Part shown: positions 30,428 to 36,516 of the stretch, one piece after another
Position numbering within the stretch: the first letter of the stretch is position 1
Layout: every line of letters begins with the position of its first letter
Source of the DNA: Candidatus Enterousia onthequi
GTDB lineage: Bacteria; Pseudomonadota; Alphaproteobacteria; Rs-D84
Reading direction: 5' to 3'
Assembly: GCA_018064365.1 (NCBI GenBank)
Contig: JAGHVJ010000032.1
Coordinates: 1-36,516 of the forward strand
DNA length: 36,516 bases
Made by a program: the position numbers and the translations under genes
The notes under the pieces: model-generated
What the model saw: only the letters and a program-made list of their open reading frames with translations
Told to the model about the DNA's origin: nothing
Database searches by the model: none

Positions 30428-33208
30428 ATGCTAACTCTGATTGACGGAAACTCTTTATTATTTCGCGCATACTATGGTGTGCACGCACGTTTGACGCGGG
30501 GCGACGGAAAACCGACTGGTGCGGTCTATGGATTTTTGAATATAATTTTGCCAATTTTGGCAAACGCAAAATCTGACGATTGCTTTGTTTGTGTTTTCGA
30601 CGCATCGCGTCAAACTTTCCGTCAAGAAATATATCCCGAATACAAACAAAATCGCGATGAAACACCGGCCGATTTAATCGCACAGAGTTTTATGGTGCGC
30701 GATTGTATGACGGCAATTGGTATGCCGGTTTTATGCATTCCCGGGGTCGAGGCCGACGATGTCATCGCAACTTTGTGTCATAATTTTTGCGACATAAATC
30801 GCCCAACACGCATTATTTCCAGTGATAAAGATTTAATGCAATTGGTGTCCCCATGTGTCTTTTTATACGACACAATGAAAGAAAACGAAATCCACGAATC
30901 CGCCGTATTTGAAAAATTTGGTGTGCGACCAGACCAGGTTATCGACGCACAAAGTTTAATCGGCGACACATCTGATAATGTTCCCGGTGTCCACGGCATT
31001 GGCCCCAAAAAGGCGGCAGAACTGATTACTCAATTTGGCAATCTGGATGGCATTTATGCGCACTTGGACGAAATAAAAAACGAACGCATACGAAATCTGT
31101 TGATTGACGGACGCGACACGGCATATATGTCAAAAAAGTTAGTCACATTAAAAACAGATGTCGATTTATCTGGATTAAAAATCACCCCATTTGTTTTCAA
31201 TACCCCAAATGCACTAAAATACGCACAACAAGAAATCGAGAGTAAATCTTTAACCGAAAAAATACAAAAACTATTTCCAATTGAAAAATATGATTCATCA
31301 CGCCAAATCCCATTTGAATATGAAAAATCACAATGTCCAAACCAATGCGATGTTCAACAGACACTCGTGCAACACATTGACACATTGCAGGGTATGAGTT
31401 TTGAAACCATAGATTCTGTTGAAAAATTAGATGCGTTTCTTGCACACATAAAAAACATCGTCGCGTTGGACACAGAAACAACTGGTGTTGATACAATGAC
31501 TGCACAAATTGTCGGCATATCTATGGCGTACGACAAAATGCATGGCGCATATATTCCACTGAATCACATAACACGCACAAACGATTTATTTGAAACAGAC
31601 ACGCGCGCACCAAACCAATTAAACGCAACAACTGTTTTTGACAAATTAATGCCTATTTTATCAGACGAAAAAATTATCAAAATTGGCCACAATCTTAAAT
31701 ATGATTTACACATTTTTACAAATGCCGGCATTGACATCACAAAAATAAAAAATCTAGATGATACAATGTTGTTGTCATACATTTTACATGGCACTTTACA
31801 CAATCATGGATTGGACGAACTGGCATCCAGATACCTAAATCATGAAAACATAAAATTTGCATCACTGTTTCCAACAAATATCCCCGATGCAAACCGTAAT
31901 TTTGCAACAGTTGATATTACCCAGGCTACAAATTATGCTGGCGAAGACGCAACCGTTTGCATGGCTTTATACGAAAAATTTCGTCCTGAATTGGATGCCA
32001 ATGAAAAATTAAAAAATTTGTATGAAACATGCGACCGTCCATTGGTGCCTATTTTGACAGAAATGGAACGCAACGGGGTATTGGTAAATCGTAATGGACT
32101 GCAAAATTTATCGTCTGTGTTTCACGCACAACTTGAAAATTTACAAAGCGAAATTTGGCAATTTGCTGGCCACGAATTTAATATTGCCAGTCCGAAACAA
32201 CTGGGGACGGTATTATTTGACGAATTGGGATTACCAACAAATAAAAAACATTCTACTGACGCAGACGCGTTAAACGCACTGGCCGAAGAACACCCAATTA
32301 TTGAAAAAATTTTGGCGTGGCGATCTGTTGCGAAAATGGCTGGGACATACGCAGACGCATTACCCAAACAAATCGCCAGTGATGGCCGAATTCACACAAC
32401 ATATATGCAAACCAGTACAAATACAGGCCGTCTGTCCAGTCGCGACCCTAATTTACAAAATATCCCTGTGCGCACAGAACTGGGGACAGAAATTCGTCGT
32501 TGTTTTGTTGCACCCACGGGTCGCGTTTTAATTTCGGTTGATTATTCTCAAATCCAATTGCGTTTACTGGCAGATGTTGCAAATGTAAAAACGTTTCGCG
32601 ACACATTTAATGCAGGCACCGACATTCACGAACAAACTGCACGCAAAATATTTAATATTACACCTGATACACCGGTTTCTAAATCGCAACGGCGTGCGGC
32701 CAAAACCGTGAATTTTTCAATTATATATGGTGTTTCTTCATTTGGTCTGGCTTCTCAATTGGGCGTTTCACGCAGTGAGGCCCAAAACATCATCAACGCG
32801 TACATGGCAGGTTTACCAGAAATTCAAAAATATATTGACGACACCAAAGATTTTGCAACTAAAAACGCTTGTGTGTTTACCCCATGGGGCCGTCGCATAG
32901 AATTACCAGAAATCAAAAATTCACGCACCCGTCAATACGCAATCCGCGCCGCAATAAACGCCCCAATCCAAGGGTTTGAAGCCGACCTGATGCGACGTGC
33001 GATGATTGAAATTGCAAACGACATTGTGCATCCGAACGCCGATAAAATAAAAATGATTTTACAGGTTCACGACGAAATAATATTTGAATGTGATGAAAAA
33101 CACGCGAACGATTTTGCCAAACAAATCCGCGATAAAATGGAAAACATCGCCAAATTATCTGTGCCATTAATTGCCGAAATCACAATCGGCGACAAATGGG
33201 ATAAATAA
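30428..33208 (+). CDS. polA: DNA polymerase I with 5' nuclease and 3' exonuclease
   Basis: It fills gaps, removes primers and proofreads. The 926 residues hold a 5' nuclease (about 1-290, with IDGNSLLFRAYY and GDTSDNVPGVHGIGPKKA), a 3'-5' exonuclease (about 330-520) with D348 and E350 in DTETTG, plus GHNLKYDLH and YAGEDAT, and a polymerase domain. Motif A reads DYSQIQLR: residue 710 is Gln where E. coli Pol I has Glu710. Motif B reads QRRAAKTVNFSIIYG, with the Lys, Phe and Tyr of the O-helix kept. Motif C is LQVHDEIIFE. The codon for residue 710 is CAA at 32555-32557. AAGGA lies upstream of the ATG. Confidence 0.97.
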   Translation: MLTLIDGNSLLFRAYYGVHARLTRGDGKPTGAVYGFLNIILPILANAKSDDCFVCVFDASRQTFRQEIYPEYKQNRDETPADLIAQSFMVRDCMTAIGMPVLCIPGVEADDVIATLCHNFCDINRPTRIISSDKDLMQLVSPCVFLYDTMKENEIHESAVFEKFGVRPDQVIDAQSLIGDTSDNVPGVHGIGPKKAAELITQFGNLDGIYAHLDEIKNERIRNLLIDGRDTAYMSKKLVTLKTDVDLSGLKITPFVFNTPNALKYAQQEIESKSLTEKIQKLFPIEKYDSSRQIPFEYEKSQCPNQCDVQQTLVQHIDTLQGMSFETIDSVEKLDAFLAHIKNIVALDTETTGVDTMTAQIVGISMAYDKMHGAYIPLNHITRTNDLFETDTRAPNQLNATTVFDKLMPILSDEKIIKIGHNLKYDLHIFTNAGIDITKIKNLDDTMLLSYILHGTLHNHGLDELASRYLNHENIKFASLFPTNIPDANRNFATVDITQATNYAGEDATVCMALYEKFRPELDANEKLKNLYETCDRPLVPILTEMERNGVLVNRNGLQNLSSVFHAQLENLQSEIWQFAGHEFNIASPKQLGTVLFDELGLPTNKKHSTDADALNALAEEHPIIEKILAWRSVAKMAGTYADALPKQIASDGRIHTTYMQTSTNTGRLSSRDPNLQNIPVRTELGTEIRRCFVAPTGRVLISVDYSQIQLRLLADVANVKTFRDTFNAGTDIHEQTARKIFNITPDTPVSKSQRRAAKTVNFSIIYGVSSFGLASQLGVSRSEAQNIINAYMAGLPEIQKYIDDTKDFATKNACVFTPWGRRIELPEIKNSRTRQYAIRAAINAPIQGFEADLMRRAMIEIANDIVHPNADKIKMILQVHDEIIFECDEKHANDFAKQIRDKMENIAKLSVPLIAEITIGDKWDK

Positions 33209-33211
33209 AAG

Positions 33212-33239
33212 TTGATTTTTGCCCTACTCTTTTTATAAT
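33212..33239 (+). promoter_or_regulatory. Promoter of tRNA-Arg
   Basis: TTGATT, 16 bases, TATAAT just after polA. The predicted start is near 33246, a few bases before the mature tRNA. Confidence 0.75.
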
Positions 33240-33249
33240 GCACACATAT

Positions 33250-33326
33250 GCACCCGTGGCTCAACTGGATAAAGCACCACCCTCCGAAGGTGGGGATTGC
33301 GCGTTCGAATCGCGCCGGGTGCGCCA
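33250..33326 (+). tRNA. tRNA-Arg(CCG)
   Basis: A 77-base cloverleaf with encoded CCA. Acceptor GCACCCG pairs with CGGGTGC, discriminator G. Anticodon stem CCACC/GGTGG holds loop CTCCGAA, giving CCG for codon CGG. D-loop has ACTGGATAAAGC and T-loop TTCGAAT. Confidence 0.95.
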
Positions 33327-33348
33327 GACTTTTTTGGAATAATCACAT

Positions 33349-33810
33349 ATGTTGCGCATACTTGCTATTTTATCAGTAATATTTCTAACCGCTTGCAACA
33401 GTGTTTATGTCAAACCGAATTCATTGGACCCAAACAATAAAATTTTTGTTCCGCGCGGCGGCTACACAATGAAACGGTCTGTAAAAATTGCCTTGCAAAA
33501 CAGAAATTATAATATCCACGTTGGCCGATTGACTCGTGCATCAGACTCATCTGAAATGGATTTCGAAACATATATCGTGCCAACCGATGCCAAATATTCT
33601 GTCCGTGTCCAAGAACGCAGTGAAACATTTCGCCCAATTTGGTGCATATTTAACGGATTTTGGTGGTGGAATTTTAATGTATCCATCGTTGAACAAAAAA
33701 CCGGCACAGAAATATTGTCTTGGCGCGGTCGTGGTTGCCAAAACAGTTCCCTGCGCAAACTGGATTCATTGTTAGACACAATGGAAATAAAAAAATCTGA
33801 AAAGCATTAA
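33349..33810 (+). CDS. Lipoprotein of unknown function
   Basis: A 153-residue protein with a clear lipobox (LTAC, Cys16). The mature chain contains VPRGGYTMKRSVKIALQNRNY, strands with YSVRVQERSETF, an aromatic patch GFWWWNFN, then EILSWRGRGCQN and a basic C-terminal helix. The pattern of an N-terminal helix, RNY and paired strands suggests a small alpha/beta periplasmic domain, anchored to a membrane. No family is recognised. Only a weak GGA lies about 11 bases before the ATG. It may be expressed from the tRNA-Arg promoter. Confidence 0.75.
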   Translation: MLRILAILSVIFLTACNSVYVKPNSLDPNNKIFVPRGGYTMKRSVKIALQNRNYNIHVGRLTRASDSSEMDFETYIVPTDAKYSVRVQERSETFRPIWCIFNGFWWWNFNVSIVEQKTGTEILSWRGRGCQNSSLRKLDSLLDTMEIKKSEKH

Positions 33811-33815
33811 AATTT

Positions 33816-33843
33816 CTTGCATTTTTCAAAAACTTACTATAAA
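33816..33843 (+). promoter_or_regulatory. Promoter of rpsA
   Basis: CTTGCA/TTGCAT, 15-16 bases, TATAAA. It gives a leader of about 107 bases with no Shine-Dalgarno before the rpsA ATG. Confidence 0.55.
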
Positions 33844-33956
33844 ATACACCTGATTTTCGCGGGTGGGCGCGCAAATCATCCGACAAACCCCACAAGTCCT
33901 TTGCTTTTCATACAAAAAATACAGCAAATGGCAAACTTTGTTTAATTCTAAAAAAT

Positions 33957-35645
33957 ATGAAAGATTTATCCAAAGGTTTATTTAATCCAGTGGCAAACGA
34001 AGATTTCGTTGCTATGTTTGATCAAAATTACGGCACCCAGGAAACATTACAGGGTTTCGCAACCAAGGGAACTGTGAAAGATATTCGCGGTGATTTCGTT
34101 TTGGTTGATGTGGGTCTGAAATCCGAAGGTCGCGTTCCATTAAAAGAATTTGGCGCATCTGTTCCATCCGTTGGCGATATTATTGACGTTTTTGTTGAAC
34201 GTTATGAATCCCGCGAAGGAACCGCTGTATTATCTTATGCCAAGGCACGCGCTGAAAAGGCATGGAAAGATTTGGAAAAAATTGTTGCATCTGGCGAAGA
34301 TCCAACTGGAACAATTATCGATGTTGTCCGCGGTGGTTATACTGTTGACATCAATGGTGTATTTGCATTTATGCCATCCAGCCAAATCGACCACAAACCT
34401 GTCCGTGATGCAAAATCTATGATTGGTTTAACAGACAAATTCCGCATTTTGAAAATGGACGCATTGCGCACAAACGCAATTGTTTCCCGTCGTGCAATCC
34501 AGTCTGATACAATTGCGGCACAACAAAAAGAAGCGATGAAAAACATCTCGTTGGGTGCTGTCCTAGAAGGCACTGTCAAAAACATCACAGATTACGGTGT
34601 ATTTGTTGACTTGGGTGGCATTGATGGTTTGTTGCACGTCACAGATTTGTCTTGGAAACGCGTTAACCACCCACGTGAATTGGTGCATGTTGGCGATAAA
34701 ATCCAGGTCAAAGTTATCCAATTCGACCCAGAATCTCATCGTATCTCATTGGGTGCAAAACAATTAGAAGATGACCCATGGGAAACCGCCAGCCGTGCAT
34801 TCAACATTGGCGACACTGTTTCTGGCAAGGTTGCATCTTTAACAGATTACGGTGCATTTATTGACTTGGGCAATAATATCGAAGGTTTAGTCCACATGTC
34901 TGAATTGTCATGGACAAACAAAAACATCCACCCCAGCAAAGTTTTATCTGCGGGCCAAGATGTAAATGTTGTTGTTTTGGATATTGACCAAGAAAAACGT
35001 CGTATTTCGTTGGGCTATAAACAATTGCAACCAAATCCATGGAAACAATTTGCAGAAACCCACAATGTTGGCGATGTTATCACTGGCCCAATCAAGAACA
35101 CAACAGAATTCGGTTTGTTCATTGCATTGACCCCAGATTTAGACGGTATGGTTCACATTTCCGACTTGTCTTGGAACAAATTGGACGAAGAAGAATTGAA
35201 AAAATTCGTTCGTGGCCAAGAAGTGACCGCAAAAATTTTGGACATCAATCCAGAAAAAGAACGCGTCACATTGGGTATCAAACAATTGACAGAAAGTGCT
35301 GAAAACAACAACATTGCAATCAAAAAAGGCGCGGTTGTATCGGGAACTGTTTCCGAAATCACACCTGATGAATTGGTTGTGACATTGGCGGGCGATGCAC
35401 GTGGTGTTATCCGTCGCACAGACTTGTCTCGTGTAAAATCTGAACAAGACACCAGCAAATACAATGTTGGCGACACAGTCGAGGCATCTGTTGTATCTGT
35501 CGAAGACAACACTGTTAAATTGTCCATCCGTCACTTGCAAGTGACATTGGAAAAACAAGCCGTCAAAGAATTCTCGAACGAGGCCGATTCCGGCTCCGTC
35601 TTGGGCGACATCTTGGGTGCGGCAATCGAAAACAGCAAAAAATAA
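33957..35645 (+). CDS. rpsA: 30S ribosomal protein bS1
   Basis: An RNA-binding protein that unwinds and captures mRNA for the 30S subunit. The 562 residues match the six-S1-domain form. Repeats are visible as GTVKDIRGDFVLVDVG, a cryptic second domain, then GTVKNITDYGVFVDLGGIDGLLHV, GKVASLTDYGAFIDLGNNIEGLVHM, GPIKNTTEFGLFIALTPDLDGMVHI and a divergent sixth. No Shine-Dalgarno is present; the start is in an A/T-rich stretch, as is known for E. coli rpsA, where S1 represses its own translation. Codon use (many GTT, GGT, CGT) suggests high expression. A strong terminator follows. Confidence 0.97.
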   Translation: MKDLSKGLFNPVANEDFVAMFDQNYGTQETLQGFATKGTVKDIRGDFVLVDVGLKSEGRVPLKEFGASVPSVGDIIDVFVERYESREGTAVLSYAKARAEKAWKDLEKIVASGEDPTGTIIDVVRGGYTVDINGVFAFMPSSQIDHKPVRDAKSMIGLTDKFRILKMDALRTNAIVSRRAIQSDTIAAQQKEAMKNISLGAVLEGTVKNITDYGVFVDLGGIDGLLHVTDLSWKRVNHPRELVHVGDKIQVKVIQFDPESHRISLGAKQLEDDPWETASRAFNIGDTVSGKVASLTDYGAFIDLGNNIEGLVHMSELSWTNKNIHPSKVLSAGQDVNVVVLDIDQEKRRISLGYKQLQPNPWKQFAETHNVGDVITGPIKNTTEFGLFIALTPDLDGMVHISDLSWNKLDEEELKKFVRGQEVTAKILDINPEKERVTLGIKQLTESAENNNIAIKKGAVVSGTVSEITPDELVVTLAGDARGVIRRTDLSRVKSEQDTSKYNVGDTVEASVVSVEDNTVKLSIRHLQVTLEKQAVKEFSNEADSGSVLGDILGAAIENSKK

Positions 35646-35670
35646 TATTTTTACTGATTTTCAACAAAAT

Positions 35671-35697
35671 AAAAAAACGCCATTTGGCGTTTTTTTA
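35671..35697 (+). terminator. Terminator of rpsA
   Basis: A6-ACGCC-ATTT-GGCGT-T7, 26 bases past the stop. Confidence 0.9.
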
Positions 35698-35698
35698 T

Positions 35699-35727
35699 TT
35701 GAAAATTCGATAAAAACGAACTATAAC
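35699..35727 (+). promoter_or_regulatory. Promoter of the adenylate kinase-like gene
   Basis: TTGAAA, 17 bases, TATAAC, directly after the rpsA terminator. Confidence 0.65.
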
Positions 35728-35755
35728 ATATTCATACAACCGAAAAGGATACGGT

Positions 35756-36328
35756 ATGAAAAAATTAGTATTGATGCTGGGTGGCCAAGGTTCCGGCAAA
35801 GGTTCTTTATCTAAAAGATTATTGCAAGACTATAACAATTTTACATACATTGAAACCGGCGCAATGTTGCGCGCCCTGCCCGATGCCAACCCATTAAAAC
35901 AAATAATGGCACGCGGTGAAATGGTTCCCGATACAGATGTCTGCAAATTATTAGAATCTCAAATCACACCAAACAACGACATAATACTGGATGGATTTCC
36001 ACGCAAAATATCCCAAGCACAATGGATAATCGAAAAATTTGGGGATAAATTTGATATAATTGCAATCTATTTAAATATCCCAGAATCATTAATGTTAAAA
36101 AGAATCCAAATCCGCATAGCCCAAGGCGGCGGCCGTGCCGACGATGCAGATAATGCTGTTGTCCGACGCAGATTGGACACATTTCAACAAGAAACAATGC
36201 CTGCTATAAATTGGCTACGCACCACGAAAAATGTTCAATTTCTGGAAATTCCAATTGCAGATGCACCAATAGATGTAAATTATCCTGTGTTTCAACAAAC
36301 ACTAATTAAAAATAAAGTAATCGACTAA
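35756..36328 (+). CDS. Adenylate kinase-like nucleoside monophosphate kinase
   Basis: It would catalyse phosphate transfer between ATP and AMP (or another NMP). The 190 residues have a P-loop GGQGSGKGS at 9-17, an AMP-site arginine in ETGAMLR, DGFPR and the following Gln, and the short LID with GRADD then VVRRRLDTF. The family usually has S/T-G-D before the Met/Leu-Leu-Arg; here the Asp is Ala. The NMP-binding segment is also a few residues short. The long zinc-type LID is absent, common in alphaproteobacterial Adk. AAAGGA lies upstream of the ATG. Because of the deviations it may be a second, diverged NMP kinase rather than the main adk. Confidence 0.82.
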   Translation: MKKLVLMLGGQGSGKGSLSKRLLQDYNNFTYIETGAMLRALPDANPLKQIMARGEMVPDTDVCKLLESQITPNNDIILDGFPRKISQAQWIIEKFGDKFDIIAIYLNIPESLMLKRIQIRIAQGGGRADDADNAVVRRRLDTFQQETMPAINWLRTTKNVQFLEIPIADAPIDVNYPVFQQTLIKNKVID

Positions 36329-36356
36329 AAATCCGGCTATAACCCGGATTTTTTAT
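36327..36356 (+). terminator. Terminator after the NMP kinase gene
   Basis: ATCCGG, a 7-base loop, CCGGAT, then T-rich sequence, beginning at the stop codon. Confidence 0.85.
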
Positions 36357-36404
36357 ACCAAAAAATAATTCCAAAAACGCATTTATGCAACAAACAAGAT
36401 GCAA

Positions 36405-36516
36405 AAAAGTGTCGCAAAAAACCTAGGTTTTTTGACAAGTGTTTTTTTTAGTTTTTTTCAATTTTTTTAATTTTCGGTTTTTCTGTAAAAACAAAGGGTT
36501 ATAAAATCCGGCCTTT
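36405..36516 (+). repeat. Dispersed repeat, copy 2
   Basis: This matches 1-112 except for one base in the T-rich part (G for T) and two near the end. It carries the same palindrome (36416-36433) flanked by TGTC and GACA and the same TATAAAAT segment. The window ends inside it, so the gene it precedes is not visible. Orientation is the same as copy 1. Confidence 0.85.

Noticed and set aside
1-36516. Terminal repeats as an assembly overlap showing a closed circle of 36.4 kb
   Set aside because: The two copies differ at three positions, so they are separate genomic copies rather than the same bases read twice. The gene content is also chromosomal.

Overview
This window looks like chromosomal DNA of an uncultivated, host-associated member of the Alphaproteobacteria with a small, AT-rich genome. 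By eye GC is around 40%. Evidence for the class includes a tyrS-envC-ctpA run on one strand (envC next to ctpA is a usual alphaproteobacterial pairing), a Tat-exported AMIN/Amidase_3 protein, a short adenylate kinase-like protein, Gram-negative outer-membrane barrels and bacterial-type tRNAs. The abundance of secreted, cysteine-rich or low-complexity proteins resembles what is known from small-genome gut alphaproteobacteria. Order and genus cannot be fixed from the sequence alone.

Layout. 1-1.5 kb: a dispersed repeat with an 18-bp CCTAGG-centred palindrome, then a secreted protein whose body resembles the receptor-binding or structural proteins of Firmicutes phages. 1.6-4.2 kb: tig, rpsI, rplM and a tRNA-Ser. 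4.2-6.7 kb: a cell-wall amidase and a secreted Cys-containing protein. 6.8-12.5 kb: prfB, a PIF1-like helicase, adenine deaminase bracketed by a 28-bp direct repeat, a CAU tRNA and an HI0933-type flavoprotein. 12.5-14.1 kb: a patchwork of hairpin repeats, then two secreted coiled-coil/glycine-zipper proteins. 14.2-20.3 kb: ctpA, envC, tyrS, a small basic protein, tsf and rpsB. 20.5-28.4 kb: an accessory-like envelope region with a tandem pair of unknown paralogues, two outer-membrane barrels, a periplasmic protein, tRNA-Leu(AAG), a 953-residue secreted protein and a putative lipoprotein. 28.4-36.5 kb: a Cys-rich repeat protein, pth, a small barrel, polA, tRNA-Arg, a lipoprotein, rpsA and an adk-like gene, ending in a second copy of the repeat seen at base 1.

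How the genes fit together. Three proteins touch septal peptidoglycan or the periplasm in related ways: the Tat-exported amidase, the degenerate LytM activator EnvC and the PDZ protease CtpA. Translation genes (rplM-rpsI, rpsB-tsf, rpsA, prfB, pth, tyrS, tig and four tRNAs) form the conserved backbone. Envelope and secreted genes of unknown function are placed between them, mostly with their own sigma70-like promoters and hairpin terminators.

The most novel signal is a small Cys module. It has the pattern S-x-T-x-G, G-x-P, G-x-Y-x-W-C, C-x3-C-x3-C, L-R-x-x-L. It occurs with identical spacing at the C-terminus of a secreted coiled-coil protein (12827-13645) and in a compact stand-alone protein (20485-20952). 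A neighbouring paralogue (20968-21531) keeps the fold-defining positions but has lost the cysteines. Other points worth attention are the two-copy palindromic repeat near the phage-like exported protein, a Glu-to-Gln change at the steric-gate position of DNA polymerase I, and a tRNA-Leu with an A34 (AAG) anticodon.
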